From the NCBI RefSeq assembly GCF_020524325.1, contig NZ_JAIVKY010000005.1:310001-374000 (forward strand): a stretch of DNA of 64,000 nt, in the 5' to 3' direction. The stretch's first letter is position 1, and every line of letters starts with the position of its first letter. The notes below the pieces were generated by a model. The model made no database searches. It was not told where the DNA came from and saw only the letters and a list, made by a program, of their open reading frames with translations. Of this stretch, positions 51,541-60,787 are shown one piece after another. A program made the translations under genes and the position numbers. This stretch comes from Sutcliffiella horikoshii (GTDB taxonomy: Bacteria; Bacillota; Bacilli; Bacillales; Bacillaceae_I).

Positions 51541-51620
51541 ATTAAATAGGTAAGAGAAACTCTTTGAGGGTACTCTATTTATATAGAAGATAAGCGTTGT
51601 TACGCGTGGAGGTGCTTAAA

Positions 51621-52139
51621 ATGTCAAAATGGTTTAATGTAGGTAAGCTAGTGAATACACACGGAATAAAAGGTGAGGTTCGTGTCGTTTCCAGAACAGA
51701 TTTTCCTGATGAACGTTATAAAAAAGGAAATCTCCTCTACTTATTCTTACCAAATGAAAAGGAACCAGTAGAAGTTAAAGTAGCAACTAGAAGAGTACAT
51801 AAATCCTTCGACCTTCTCACATTTGAAGGATTCCATAATGTAAACGAAGTGGAAAAATTCAAAGGAGCCATTGTTAAGGTTCCAGAAGACCAACTAGGTG
51901 AGCTGGAAGAAGGAGAATATTACTTCCATGAAATAGTTGGCTGTAAAGTAATCCTTCAGGAAACGATGGAGGAGATAGGCACAGTTAAGGAAGTACTGAC
52001 ACCAGGAGCAAACGATGTCTGGGTGATTAAGGCAAAGAAAGGGAAGGACATATTAATCCCTTATATTGATCAAGTAGTAAAGAAAGTGGATGTTAAAGAG
52101 AAGACAATTATCATAGAGCCATTAGAAGGGCTGTTTTAA
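51621..52139 (+). CDS. rimM: Ribosome maturation factor RimM
   Basis: 172 aa. RimM binds S19 in the 30S head and assists 16S maturation. [18 protein letters not shown] is the N-terminal domain; the C-terminal PRC-barrel includes [26 protein letters not shown] lies 7 bp before the ATG at 51621; the frame opens 24 bp earlier, within the site. trmD begins 1 bp after the stop. Confidence 0.96.
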   Translation: MSKWFNVGKLVNTHGIKGEVRVVSRTDFPDERYKKGNLLYLFLPNEKEPVEVKVATRRVHKSFDLLTFEGFHNVNEVEKFKGAIVKVPEDQLGELEEGEYYFHEIVGCKVILQETMEEIGTVKEVLTPGANDVWVIKAKKGKDILIPYIDQVVKKVDVKEKTIIIEPLEGLF

Positions 52140-52140
52140 G

Positions 52141-52890
52141 ATGAAGATTGATATTCTTTCCATTTTTCCGGAAATGTTTACAGGAGTACTCGGGTCCTCC
52201 ATTTTGAACAAAGCTGCGGAGAAAGGAGCCGTTCAATACAGAGTGACCGATTTCAGAGAATACGCGGATAACAAACATAAGACAGTCGATGACTACCCTT
52301 ATGGAGGTGGAGCTGGAATGGTGCTTAAAGCTCAACCGATCTTTGATGCCGTTTCATCCCTTACAGAGGCAAATCAAGCTGTCAAAAAGCCGAGAGTTAT
52401 TCTGATGTGTCCTCAGGGTGAGCGTTACACGCAAAAGAAAGCAGAAGAACTCGCACAAGAAGAGCATCTGATATTCATTTGCGGTCATTACGAGGGCTAT
52501 GACGAACGAATTAGAGAGCATGTTGTTACAGACGAGATTTCAATTGGCGATTATGTTCTTACTGGAGGGGAACTAGCTTCAATGGTCATTGTAGACAGTG
52601 TAGTTCGTTTGCTTCCAGATGTATTAGGAAAAGCGGCTTCCCATGAACAGGATAGCTTTAGTACCGGGTTACTTGAACACCCACATTATACAAGACCGGC
52701 TGATTTTCGGGGCATGAAAGTGCCAGATGTTCTTCTCTCAGGAAATCATGCACATATTGAAGAATGGCGGACAAAAGAGTCTATCAGAAGAACTTGGAAC
52801 AGAAGACCAGACTTATTTGATGAGTATCCATTAACAATTCAGCAACAAGAATGGCTTAGTGAAATAAAAAAAGAGGATAAGGCATATTGA
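52141..52890 (+). CDS. trmD: tRNA (guanine37-N1)-methyltransferase
   Basis: 249 aa SPOUT-class enzyme with a deep trefoil knot. It methylates G37 next to the anticodon and prevents +1 frameshifting. [37 protein letters not shown] and [13 protein letters not shown] are conserved. GAAGGG lies about 10 bp before the ATG. Its last codons overlap the rplS -35 element. Confidence 0.97.
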   Translation: MKIDILSIFPEMFTGVLGSSILNKAAEKGAVQYRVTDFREYADNKHKTVDDYPYGGGAGMVLKAQPIFDAVSSLTEANQAVKKPRVILMCPQGERYTQKKAEELAQEEHLIFICGHYEGYDERIREHVVTDEISIGDYVLTGGELASMVIVDSVVRLLPDVLGKAASHEQDSFSTGLLEHPHYTRPADFRGMKVPDVLLSGNHAHIEEWRTKESIRRTWNRRPDLFDEYPLTIQQQEWLSEIKKEDKAY

Positions 52891-52915
52891 TTTTATTTTT
52901 CTAATATGCTATTAT
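52887..52915 (+). promoter_or_regulatory. rplS promoter with extended -10
   Basis: TTGATT (52887-52892), 17-bp spacer, TATTAT (52910-52915) preceded by TGC, an extended -10. The -35 starts inside the trmD stop region. Confidence 0.6.
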
Positions 52916-52921
52916 ACTCTT

Positions 52922-53011
52922 TGTGACTTAGCTATCGCTATGTCTAAAAACGATGTTCCGCTGCATCAAATAAGTATGGTATGAGCATCTGTGGAAAAGG
53001 AGCAGAAAACT
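52922..53011 (+). ncRNA. Probable L19 ribosomal protein leader
   Basis: The 90-nt untranslated region between the rplS promoter and the rplS ATG contains small hairpins (TAGC/GCTA near 52930, GATG/CATC near 52951-52967) and the ribosome binding site AAAAGGAGC. A conserved autoregulatory leader is known before rplS in Firmicutes; position and size fit, but I have not aligned it to the family model. Confidence 0.45.
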
Positions 53012-53356
53012 ATGCAAAAATTAATCCAAGATATTACTCAAGAGCAGTTGAAAACTGATCTTCCTTCTTTCCGTCCTGGTGACACTGTACGTGTTAACGT
53101 TAAGGTTGTAGAGGGAACGCGTGAGCGTATTCAGGTGTATGAAGGAGTAGTAATCAAACGTCGTGGCGGCGGAATCAGCGAAACTTTCACAGTTCGTAAG
53201 ATCTCTTACGGTGTTGGAGTTGAGCGTGCATTCCCACTTCATTCCCCTAAAATTGAGGGAATTGATGTAGTTCGTCGTGGTAAAGTACGTCGTGCGAAAC
53301 TTTACTACCTACGTGCATTACGTGGTAAAAAAGCGCGTATCAAAGAGATTCGATAA
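53012..53356 (+). CDS. rplS: 50S ribosomal protein L19
   Basis: 114 aa. [40 protein letters not shown] and [20 protein letters not shown] are diagnostic. The ATG at 53012 has AAAAGGAGC 8 bp upstream; the frame is open 21 bp further up, across that site. It sits between trmD and a terminator. Confidence 0.98.
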   Translation: MQKLIQDITQEQLKTDLPSFRPGDTVRVNVKVVEGTRERIQVYEGVVIKRRGGGISETFTVRKISYGVGVERAFPLHSPKIEGIDVVRRGKVRRAKLYYLRALRGKKARIKEIR

Positions 53357-53365
53357 TTCAAAGGG

Positions 53366-53393
53366 GGAGCTTGGAGACAAGCTCTCTTTTTTT
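53366..53393 (+). terminator. Terminator after rplS
   Basis: GAGCTTG (53367-53373) pairs with CAAGCTC (53378-53384), GAGA loop, then TCTTTTTTT. Confidence 0.9.
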
Positions 53394-53425
53394 ACTAAAA
53401 AAATGGCTGCGCAATATCTATAGTT

Positions 53426-53453
53426 TTGTTTAAACAAAAACAAGGTATATAAT
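53426..53453 (+). promoter_or_regulatory. Possible lepB promoter
   Basis: TTGTTT (53426-53431), 16-bp spacer, perfect TATAAT (53448-53453), 67 bp before lepB. Confidence 0.5.
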
Positions 53454-53520
53454 TGAAGTAGAATTACATATAAATTCTCATTAAATAAGAGAACATAATG
53501 AAAACGGCGGAGGAACAGAT

Positions 53521-54072
53521 ATGGCACGTTCTAAAAATGAGCTTTGGGAATGGGTAAAAGCCTTAGCTATCGCAGTAATTCTTGCAGCAGCAATACGTTA
53601 TTTCTTTTTTGCACCAATTGTGGTGGATGGTGATTCCATGATGCCGACTCTGCATAATCAGGATAGAATGATTGTGAACAAGATTGGATATCAGATTGGA
53701 GAACCGGAACGATTTGACATCGTGGTGTTCCATGCAACAGAAGATAAAGACTATATTAAACGTGTCATCGGTTTGCCGGGCGACGAAGTAGAATATCGGG
53801 ATGATGTCTTGTATATCAACGGAGAAGCATATGAAGAGCCATATTTAGACAGCTATAAGGCTCAGTATCCTGATGGCCCGTTAACGGAAGATTTCACATT
53901 GGAAGAAAAGACAGGCCTTAAAGAAGTACCAGAAGGTCATCTCTTTGTAATGGGAGATAACCGCAGATTCTCAAAGGATGGCCGTCATATCGGAACAGTG
54001 CCGCAAGAAGAAGTACTAGGCAAAACCAATATTGTCTACTGGCCACTATCAGACCTAAGAATGGTAAAATAA
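53521..54072 (+). CDS. lepB: Type I signal peptidase
   Basis: 183 aa SipS-type peptidase with one N-terminal membrane segment (about 12-32). The catalytic Ser39 is in GDSMMPTL and the general base Lys80 in DYIKRVIGLPGD; VMGDNRRFSKDGRHIG is the C-terminal box. GGCGGAGG precedes the ATG. The Ser-Lys dyad and the Gram-positive prokaryotic box (not the ER type, which has His) are clear. It lies between rplS and rbgA, a place seen in many Bacillus species other than B. subtilis. Confidence 0.96.
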   Translation: MARSKNELWEWVKALAIAVILAAAIRYFFFAPIVVDGDSMMPTLHNQDRMIVNKIGYQIGEPERFDIVVFHATEDKDYIKRVIGLPGDEVEYRDDVLYINGEAYEEPYLDSYKAQYPDGPLTEDFTLEEKTGLKEVPEGHLFVMGDNRRFSKDGRHIGTVPQEEVLGKTNIVYWPLSDLRMVK

Positions 54073-54078
54073 CACCTA

Positions 54079-54114
54079 GCCAGTTGATTGGAGCAAAAAG
54101 CGAAATCAACAGCG
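54079..54114. repeat. Structured intergenic repeat, locus 6 (36-bp remnant)
   Basis: Only the ends of a plus unit remain: GCCAGTTGATTGGAGCAAAA joined to GCGAAATCAACAGCG. The terminal inverted repeat GTTGATT/AATCAAC (54083-54089 with 54104-54110) is perfect, while the whole GC-rich core is absent. It lies 6 bp after lepB. Confidence 0.75.
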
Positions 54115-54171
54115 GTGTATAACGAAATTTAAAATATATGTTTTTTGCAAGGACTTCAGGAGGCAATTCTC

Positions 54172-55029
54172 ATGACAATACAATGGTTTCCCGGGCATAT
54201 GGCGAAAGCCCGAAGACAAGTAACAGAAAAACTTAAATTGATTGATATCGTCTATGAATTGGTAGATGCGCGAATCCCCGTTTCATCACGAAATCCAATG
54301 ATCGACGAAATCATTTCCAATAAGCCAAGAATCATACTGCTTAACAAAGCAGATATGGCAGATGCTAAGATAACTCGGGAATGGCTTGACTATTTCAATC
54401 TCCCAGGTTCATCTACAAAAGCGATTGCCATTGACTCCCAAACTGGTAAAGGGATTCAACAGATTGCATCATTATCCAAAGAGCTGTTAAAAGAAAAGTT
54501 TGATAAAATGCAATCTCGCGGAATTAGACCAAGAGCAATCAGAGCTTTGATAGTGGGGATCCCCAATGTCGGAAAATCAACGCTGATTAACAGGCTGGCG
54601 AAGAAAAATATCGCTCAAACAGGAGATAGGCCTGGTGTCACAAAAGCTCAGCAATGGGTCAAAGTCGGGAAAGAATTAGAACTACTTGATACGCCTGGAA
54701 TTCTCTGGCCAAAATTCGAAGATCAAGAAGTTGGCTACCGTTTAGCAACCACAGGTGCCATTAAAGATACAATCATTAATCTACAGGATATTGCTGTATT
54801 TGCTTTAAGATTTTTGACTGACGCTTATCCCGAAAGATTGAAAGAGCGTTACGGTCTTGAAGAAATACCTGAGGATATTGTCGAACTTTTTGACGCAATA
54901 GGCTCTAAACGCGGCTGTAAGATGAGTGGTGGACATATCGATTATGATAAGACCGCCGAATTGGTTATTCGTGAAATACGTTCAGAGAAACTTGGGAAAA
55001 TCAGTTTAGAAAGACCAGAAAAACTTTAG
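54172..55029 (+). CDS. rbgA: Ribosome biogenesis GTPase A
   Basis: 285 aa, B. subtilis YlqF. It acts late in 50S assembly. The GTPase is circularly permuted: G4 NKADM comes first (about 60-64), then G1 [14 protein letters not shown] and G3 DTPGILWP; the C-terminal part is helical. [16 protein letters not shown] is the conserved N terminus. The ATG at 54172 has CAGGAGG about 8 bp upstream; the in-frame start 27 bp further up is not supported. Confidence 0.96.
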   Translation: MTIQWFPGHMAKARRQVTEKLKLIDIVYELVDARIPVSSRNPMIDEIISNKPRIILLNKADMADAKITREWLDYFNLPGSSTKAIAIDSQTGKGIQQIASLSKELLKEKFDKMQSRGIRPRAIRALIVGIPNVGKSTLINRLAKKNIAQTGDRPGVTKAQQWVKVGKELELLDTPGILWPKFEDQEVGYRLATTGAIKDTIINLQDIAVFALRFLTDAYPERLKERYGLEEIPEDIVELFDAIGSKRGCKMSGGHIDYDKTAELVIREIRSEKLGKISLERPEKL

Positions 55030-55058
55030 AAAAAGGCTGTCATCCGTGCAGCCTTTTT
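55030..55058 (+). terminator. Terminator after rbgA
   Basis: Perfect 10-bp stem AAAAAGGCTG/CAGCCTTTTT (55030-55039 with 55049-55058), T-run in the 3' arm. rnhB begins only 25 bp later, so it may reduce rather than abolish read-through. Confidence 0.8.
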
Positions 55059-55083
55059 CTTTTGGGAAAATGGAGTGGAAAAT

Positions 55084-55854
55084 GTGGCAAAGCTGTCGAT
55101 AAAAGAGATAGAACAAATATTAGCAAAAACGGAAAATGAGCAAGACCCTTTCATCGTTTCAATAAAGGATGATGAACGTAAAGGTGTACAAGTGCTTTTA
55201 CGCAGATGGGAAAAGCGCGCACAGGAAAAACAGAAGCTTATAGATCAGTTCAAAGAGATGCAAAAGTATGAAGTTGCTCTTTGGGAGAAGGGCTCTAGGT
55301 TTATTGCGGGAATAGATGAAGTCGGTCGAGGTCCTCTGGCCGGTCCTGTAGTTGCAGCGGCGGTAATTTTGCCAGAAGAATTTCAGCTGCCCGGACTTAC
55401 AGACTCAAAAAAACTCAGCCCGCAAAAAAGAGAAATTTTTTATGAATATATTAAAGAGAATGCTATTAGTTACGGAATAGGTATTGTCATGCCGAGCGAT
55501 ATCGATAAGGTGAATATTTACGAAGCTACAAAGCTTGCGATGATGGAAGCAGTAAATAACCTTTCTAACACACCTGATCACCTCTTAATAGATGCAATGA
55601 AACTAGACGTAGATATTGCGCAAACTTCCATCATAAAAGGGGATGCCACAAGTATATCCATCGCAGCAGCATCTGTTTTGGCTAAAGAAACAAGGGATAC
55701 GTATATGAAAAACCTTGCAAATGAATTTCCTCAATATGGCTTTGATAAAAATATGGGATACGGAACCCGTGAGCATCTAATCGCTTTAGAAGAAGTAGGG
55801 GTGACCCGAGAACATCGTCGATCATTCTCACCGGTAAAGGAAATGGTTGACTAA
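55084..55854 (+). CDS. rnhB: Ribonuclease HII
   Basis: 256 aa. It removes ribonucleotides and RNA from RNA-DNA hybrids. The N-terminal extension (about 1-70) precedes the catalytic domain with AGIDEVGRGPLAGPVVAAAV (DE pair), LTDSKKLS, LLIDAMKLD and a C-terminal acidic residue. Start: GTG at 55084 with GGAGTGG 5 bp upstream; GTG at 55075 and ATG-type alternatives overlap the site. The length then matches B. subtilis. Confidence 0.95.
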   Translation: MAKLSIKEIEQILAKTENEQDPFIVSIKDDERKGVQVLLRRWEKRAQEKQKLIDQFKEMQKYEVALWEKGSRFIAGIDEVGRGPLAGPVVAAAVILPEEFQLPGLTDSKKLSPQKREIFYEYIKENAISYGIGIVMPSDIDKVNIYEATKLAMMEAVNNLSNTPDHLLIDAMKLDVDIAQTSIIKGDATSISIAAASVLAKETRDTYMKNLANEFPQYGFDKNMGYGTREHLIALEEVGVTREHRRSFSPVKEMVD

Positions 55855-55866
55855 AAGGAGTTAGCT

Positions 55867-56913
55867 ATGAACATTTTACATTTAGGTGCTGGAATCGGAA
55901 CCCCCAAAAACCAAACAACACCTATCTCTGCGGCTTCACAAACACCGCAGGAAAGCACTCAGGCGCTTATAACCCAAATAGGGGGGAAGATGCCTTCAAC
56001 CTCTCTGAAAGAAGTCACAGAGGCAATAGACAGCCTTCCCCCAACACAAAATGATAAAGCAGTGGAATTGGTCAAAGTATTAGTCCAGCGAAACGGACTT
56101 ACAAACCTATCTGAAAAGCTCCAAATGATGGTCACCAGTTTTTCGGACAAGGAAACGACTCTACAACATCTTGCCAAAGTGGAAACTTTTCTTGAAAAAG
56201 CAAATCTTCCAACTCCGATTCAGGAAAAACTCATAGATGTCATTCGAAACATGCAACTGCCACAAACGCTTAACACCAAAACAGAAGCATTGCAATTTAT
56301 TAAACAATTACTCCCCTTACTTGGATTGAACTTTGAACAAAACTTAGGCAACTTTATTAGAGATGGCCAGCCTTTATCAGAGGCAAAATTAGAACAGTTG
56401 AAGCCATTATTATTGAATTATATGAACCAGACAACAACCCCTGAAGAAAAAACTGCCATTGGTCACCTCATTTCCAAATTAACGAGTTTTCAACTTTTAA
56501 CAAGAGAAGAAGGCAACCTGCATCATGTTTTTTTACCGATTCCAGTTAACATGGAGAATGAATCAAAAGAATGGTATGTACATATAAGCTCGAAAAAAAA
56601 GAACGAGGAGCTTGATTCTGAATATTGCCGTGTAGTACTTTTGCTGGACCTCCCGCTATTTTCGTCTGTAATGGTGGACGTACTCGTTCAAAGGAAAGTG
56701 ATCAGCATTTCTTTTCAACATTCTTATCCTGCACTAGAATCACTAGTGCCAAAGAGCGCCCCTTTTTTAAAGAAGAAGCTTGCTGATATAGGCTATACAA
56801 TAAGTAATGTGAAAACAGAATATAAGGAAAAGGATAATACGCCTGGGATACCGTTGGATTATTTAAGGACGATATTGGCTTCACCACAGGAAGGGGTGGA
56901 CATTCGGATATGA
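55867..56913 (+). CDS. FliK-like hook-length-control domain protein (YlqG-like)
   Basis: 348 aa, position of B. subtilis ylqG. No signal peptide. The N-terminal two thirds are Gln/Thr/Pro-rich and helical; the C-terminal part (about 215-320; VVLLLDLPLFSSVMVDVLVQ then ISISFQHSYPALESLVPKS) resembles the FliK C-terminal domain that switches substrate specificity of the flagellar export gate. No other flagellar gene is near. AAAGGAG lies 7 bp before the ATG. It overlaps the FlhB-like gene by 4 bp, suggesting the two products work together. Function unknown; the FliK relation is my reading of the sequence pattern. Confidence 0.75.
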   Translation: MNILHLGAGIGTPKNQTTPISAASQTPQESTQALITQIGGKMPSTSLKEVTEAIDSLPPTQNDKAVELVKVLVQRNGLTNLSEKLQMMVTSFSDKETTLQHLAKVETFLEKANLPTPIQEKLIDVIRNMQLPQTLNTKTEALQFIKQLLPLLGLNFEQNLGNFIRDGQPLSEAKLEQLKPLLLNYMNQTTTPEEKTAIGHLISKLTSFQLLTREEGNLHHVFLPIPVNMENESKEWYVHISSKKKNEELDSEYCRVVLLLDLPLFSSVMVDVLVQRKVISISFQHSYPALESLVPKSAPFLKKKLADIGYTISNVKTEYKEKDNTPGIPLDYLRTILASPQEGVDIRI

Positions 56914-57206
56914 GTAAAGACATCATTAAGAGAAAAAAAGCGGTTGCCATCAAGTATGAACAGAATAAAAGTGTTGCACCTGTTGTTCAGGCAAAGGGTG
57001 CTGGCCTTGTAGCTGAAAACATTTTGGAGGAAGCAAAAAAGCATAAGATCCCCATTCAGGAAGATCAGGCTTTATTGGAAATCTTAATGGAACTAGAGTT
57101 AAATGAAACAATACCTGAAGAACTATATGAGGTGGTAGCGGAGGTCTTAGCGTATGTGTATAACCTTCATAAAGAAGAGAAAAAGAATGTGAAAGACACC
57201 ACGTGA
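56910..57206 (+). CDS. FlhB C-terminal-domain-like protein (EscU/YscU/HrcU family, YlqH-like)
   Basis: 98 aa, position of B. subtilis ylqH. It aligns with the cytoplasmic domain of FlhB after its cleavage site: RKKAVAIKYEQ, GAGLVAENILEEAKKHKIPI, IPEELYEVVAEVLAYVYNLH. The membrane part and the self-cleaving NPTH motif are absent; KRKK stands where NPTH would be. It thus resembles a pre-cut FlhB C-terminal fragment, coupled by an ATGA overlap to a FliK-like gene. Such stand-alone forms are known in Bacillus, but their role is not established. Confidence 0.85.
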   Translation: MSKDIIKRKKAVAIKYEQNKSVAPVVQAKGAGLVAENILEEAKKHKIPIQEDQALLEILMELELNETIPEELYEVVAEVLAYVYNLHKEEKKNVKDTT

Positions 57207-57324
57207 AGGTTTTTTAACATAATGAAAATAGATTGAATAATCTGTTAAATCAAGTGTCAATTTGCGAATAGGCACCTTTTCTTCGACAAAATAGGATGTC
57301 AATCTATTAATTTTTTGAAAATAG

Positions 57325-57388
57325 TATAATATTTTTGCAGAAAGGTAGACATTTGATGGCGCATTTAATAAAATGAAAGCGCAGTCTA
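57325..57388 (+). promoter_or_regulatory. sucC upstream control region: possible -10 and candidate cre site
   Basis: A TATAAT occurs at 57325-57330 without a good -35 at normal distance. At 57373-57388 ATGAAAGCGCAGTCTA matches the cre consensus WTGNAARCGNWWWCAW at 14 of 16 positions. It lies 45 bp before sucC and downstream of the -10, where CcpA would repress by roadblock. Confidence 0.4.
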
Positions 57389-57432
57389 TTTTTAAATAAT
57401 GTTCTGTTATACATAAGATTGGAGGATGGGAA

Positions 57433-58593
57433 ATGAATATCCATGAATATCAAGGAAAAGAGATCCTCAGAAAATACGGGGTGGCTGTTCCAAATGGCCG
57501 AGTAGCGTTCACTGTTGAAGAAGCAGTAGAAGCTGCAAAAGAACTGGGAACAGAAGTTTGTGTAGTGAAGGCGCAAATTCACGCTGGAGGCCGCGGTAAA
57601 GCGGGCGGAGTGAAAGTTGCCAAGAACTTGGATGAAGTTCGTGAATATGCGGGTGAAATCCTGGGCAAAACGTTAATTACTCACCAAACGGGTCCAGAAG
57701 GTAAGGAAGTAAAACGCTTACTTATTGAAGAAGGATGCGACATCAAGAAAGAATACTATATCGGACTTGTATTAGACCGTGCAACATCCCGAGTTGTGTT
57801 AATGGCATCGGAAGAAGGCGGAACAGAAATTGAAGAAGTGGCAGAACAAACGCCAGAAAAAATCTTCAAAGAAGTGGTTGATCCTGTTGTAGGATTAACA
57901 GGTTTCCAAGCTCGTCGTATTGCATTCAACATTAACATTCCAAAAGAGTTGGTTGGACAAGCGGTTAAATTTATGATGAGCCTTTATACTGCTTTCGTCG
58001 AGAAAGATTGCTCTATCGCAGAAATCAATCCACTTGTTGTGACTGGTGACGCGAAGGTAATGGCGTTGGATGCAAAGCTTAACTTCGACTCTAATGCACT
58101 TTACCGTCACAAAGACATTTTAGAATACCGTGATCTGGAAGAAGAAGATGCAAAAGAAATCGAAGCTTCCAAATACGATTTAAGCTACATTTCACTTGAT
58201 GGAAACATCGGATGTATGGTAAATGGTGCCGGACTTGCGATGGCAACTATGGATATTATCAAGCATTATGGTGGAGACCCTGCTAACTTCCTGGACGTTG
58301 GGGGCGGAGCTACTGCTGAGAAAGTAACAGAAGCTTTCAAAATTATCCTTTCTGATGATAATGTAAAAGGGATTTTCGTTAACATTTTCGGTGGAATTAT
58401 GAAATGTGACATCATTGCTACAGGTGTTGTGGAAGCAGCGAAGCAAGTTGGTCTTGAAGTACCTCTAGTAGTTCGTTTGGAAGGTACAAACGTAGACTTA
58501 GGAAAACAGATTTTACGTGAGTCTGGCTTAAATATCGTTGCAGCAGAATCCATGGCTGATGGTGCACAAAAAATCGTAGCGCAAGTAGGATAA
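57433..58593 (+). CDS. sucC: Succinyl-CoA synthetase beta subunit (ADP-forming)
   Basis: 386 aa. TCA-cycle enzyme making ATP from succinyl-CoA. The N-terminal ATP-grasp domain ([38 protein letters not shown]) is followed by the CoA-ligase domain ([41 protein letters not shown]). GGAGGATGGG precedes the ATG. The alpha subunit follows 18 bp later. Confidence 0.97.
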   Translation: MNIHEYQGKEILRKYGVAVPNGRVAFTVEEAVEAAKELGTEVCVVKAQIHAGGRGKAGGVKVAKNLDEVREYAGEILGKTLITHQTGPEGKEVKRLLIEEGCDIKKEYYIGLVLDRATSRVVLMASEEGGTEIEEVAEQTPEKIFKEVVDPVVGLTGFQARRIAFNINIPKELVGQAVKFMMSLYTAFVEKDCSIAEINPLVVTGDAKVMALDAKLNFDSNALYRHKDILEYRDLEEEDAKEIEASKYDLSYISLDGNIGCMVNGAGLAMATMDIIKHYGGDPANFLDVGGGATAEKVTEAFKIILSDDNVKGIFVNIFGGIMKCDIIATGVVEAAKQVGLEVPLVVRLEGTNVDLGKQILRESGLNIVAAESMADGAQKIVAQVG

Positions 58594-58611
58594 GAAAGGC
58601 AGGGGACATTC

Positions 58612-59514
58612 ATGAGTGTATTCATTAATAAAGATACAAAAGTAATCGTACAAGGTATTACTGGTTCCACAGCGTTGTTCCATACAAAGCAAATGCTTGA
58701 GTATGGCACACAAATCGTTGGTGGTGTTACACCAGGTAAAGGCGGCACTGAAGTGGAAGGTGTACCTGTATTCAATACAGTAGAAGAAGCAGTTAAAGCT
58801 ACTGGTGCAAATGCATCTGTTATTTATGTACCGGCTCCATTTGCTGCAGATGCAATTATGGAAGCGGTAGATGCAGAGCTTGACTTGGCTATTTGTATTA
58901 CAGAGCATATTCCTGTACTTGATATGGTAAAAGTGAAGCGTTATATGGAAGGGAAAAAGACTCGTCTTGTTGGTCCTAACTGTCCTGGCGTTATCACTCC
59001 TGGTGAGTGCAAAATCGGTATCATGCCTGGTTATATCCATACGAAAGGCCATGTTGGGGTTGTTTCCCGTTCTGGTACATTAACGTACGAAGCGGTTCAC
59101 CAACTATCTCAAGAAGGTATTGGTCAATCTACAGCTGTAGGTATCGGTGGAGACCCGGTTAATGGTACTGATTTCATTGATGTTTTAAAAGCATTCAATG
59201 AAGATGAGGACACGTATGCAGTTATCATGATCGGTGAAATCGGTGGTACAGCTGAAGAAGAAGCTGCTCTTTGGGTAAAAGAGAACATGACAAAACCTGT
59301 TGTCGGCTTCATCGGCGGACGTACTGCACCTCCTGGTAAGCGCATGGGTCACGCAGGAGCAATCATTTCTGGCGGTAAAGGTACTGCAGATGAGAAGATC
59401 CGTGTGATGAATGAGTGTGGCATTGAAGTTGCTGATACTCCATCCGTTATGGGTGAAACGCTTATCAAAGTAATCAAAGAGCAAGGCATTTACGATAAAT
59501 GTAAAACTCACTAA
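58612..59514 (+). CDS. sucD: Succinyl-CoA synthetase alpha subunit
   Basis: 300 aa, same length as B. subtilis. The CoA-binding Rossmann domain ([27 protein letters not shown]) precedes the phosphorylated His247 in [38 protein letters not shown] is conserved. AAAGGCAGGGG lies before the ATG. A hairpin ends the sucCD operon. Confidence 0.97.
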   Translation: MSVFINKDTKVIVQGITGSTALFHTKQMLEYGTQIVGGVTPGKGGTEVEGVPVFNTVEEAVKATGANASVIYVPAPFAADAIMEAVDAELDLAICITEHIPVLDMVKVKRYMEGKKTRLVGPNCPGVITPGECKIGIMPGYIHTKGHVGVVSRSGTLTYEAVHQLSQEGIGQSTAVGIGGDPVNGTDFIDVLKAFNEDEDTYAVIMIGEIGGTAEEEAALWVKENMTKPVVGFIGGRTAPPGKRMGHAGAIISGGKGTADEKIRVMNECGIEVADTPSVMGETLIKVIKEQGIYDKCKTH

Positions 59515-59523
59515 TATAATAAT

Positions 59524-59560
59524 GGAAATGGGATAGTCGAGTCAGGCTATCCCCGTTTCC
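59524..59560 (+). terminator. Hairpin after sucD
   Basis: GGAAATGGGATAG (59524-59536) pairs with CTATCCCCGTTTCC (59547-59560) with one bulge; the T-tract afterwards is short (GTTTCT). Confidence 0.6.
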
Positions 59561-59591
59561 GTTTCTAAATTGAAAGAGGTGTATTGCGTAT

Positions 59592-60503
59592 ATGCAATTG
59601 GAAAAAAGAAGATTGATAACCCTGCATCATTGTCAAGATCTCACCTTAAAGACACTCCAAAACCTATTAATGAAAGATCCCACGCTTGAACGCCTTTACA
59701 CCATGAAACCTTCTGATATAGCTTCTAATTTCAACACTTCACTAAAGCAAGCACAGACCATTTATCACCATATCCGCAATAATAATGTCTCACAGCTTCT
59801 TTCTATTTATAAAGAGCAAAGCATAGAACCTCTAACCATTTGGGATAAAGAGTACCCACTCCTTTTAAAAGAAATCTATGACCCGCCAGTTGTCCTATAT
59901 ACAAAAGGGAATAAGCAACTATTCAAATCTAGAATGCTTGGAATAGTTGGTGCCAGAATGATGACATCTTACGGTAATCACTCTTTACATAAGTTGATTC
60001 CCCCTCTTCTAAAAGAAGACTTCACTATCGTAAGCGGATTGGCAAAAGGAGTGGACATTTCCGCTCATCAATTAGCGATGGAAAGGGGAGGAAACACCAT
60101 TGCTGTTTTAGGAAGTGGTTTTTTTCATATTTATCCGAAAGAACACCATTCTATTGCAGAAAAAATTGCCTCACAGCATCTACTTCTCTCCGAATATCCT
60201 CCATACACACCTCCAACAAGATGGAATTTCCCACAAAGGAATCGTATTATCAGTGGTTTAAGTGAAGGAGTAATCATAATTGAAGCGAAAGAGAAAAGCG
60301 GGTCCCTCATTACTGCAGATCAAGCAATGGAACAAGGAAGAGAGGTATTTGCTGTTCCAGGTTCCATACTTTCTGAAACCTCCAAAGGGACAAATGCACT
60401 TATCCAACAAGGAGCAAAACTTGTCATTAGTCATCATGATATTTTAGAAGAATTGAGTAGCCGTGAAATGATAAAAATAGTAAAAGAGATTACAATAAAG
60501 TGA
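59592..60503 (+). CDS. dprA: DNA processing protein DprA
   Basis: 303 aa. DprA loads RecA on incoming single strands during natural transformation. The N-terminal helical part (about 1-80) is followed by a Rossmann-like domain: LGIVGARMMTSYG, VSGLAKGVDISAHQLAM, VLGSGFFHIYP, FPQRNRIISGLSEGVIIIEA and SGSLITADQAMEQGR. GAAAGAGGTG precedes the ATG. It lies before topA and trmFO, the usual Bacillus order. Confidence 0.96.
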   Translation: MQLEKRRLITLHHCQDLTLKTLQNLLMKDPTLERLYTMKPSDIASNFNTSLKQAQTIYHHIRNNNVSQLLSIYKEQSIEPLTIWDKEYPLLLKEIYDPPVVLYTKGNKQLFKSRMLGIVGARMMTSYGNHSLHKLIPPLLKEDFTIVSGLAKGVDISAHQLAMERGGNTIAVLGSGFFHIYPKEHHSIAEKIASQHLLLSEYPPYTPPTRWNFPQRNRIISGLSEGVIIIEAKEKSGSLITADQAMEQGREVFAVPGSILSETSKGTNALIQQGAKLVISHHDILEELSSREMIKIVKEITIK

Positions 60504-60757
60504 CAAATAATTAACTATTTTTGAGAGAATTTTCGTTTTTTACTTTACAAATCAAGATATGTCTATATTATTATAGGGTACAATGATATTAAAAATTGTA
60601 CCCTTTTCCTATGCAAGATAGACCGTTCTAGTGAGAAAAGTTTGCAGGTACTAGTATATAAACTAGATTCTGTGTCTACATATAATACATAAGGATAACC
60701 GGGATGTTTAAAGAGGGGTAAAACTAGGAAATTACATAATTTATTGGAATTCTCTGT
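60504..60757. other. dprA-topA gap (first part)
   Basis: Besides the terminator at 60576-60607 this stretch is AT-rich and holds only a small inverted repeat CTAGT/ACTAG near 60650-60667. No gene is seen. The topA promoter follows at 60758. Confidence 0.5.
60576..60607 (+). terminator. Terminator after dprA
   Basis: Perfect 9-bp stem GGGTACAAT/ATTGTACCC (60576-60584 with 60595-60603), then TTTT. Confidence 0.8.
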
Positions 60758-60787
60758 TTGACAAAAGGTTACATAATATTTGATAAT
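60758..60787 (+). promoter_or_regulatory. topA promoter
   Basis: Perfect TTGACA (60758-60763), 18-bp spacer, GATAAT (60782-60787). A second TATAAT at 60800-60805 lacks a -35. The mRNA leader would be about 110 nt. Confidence 0.5.
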
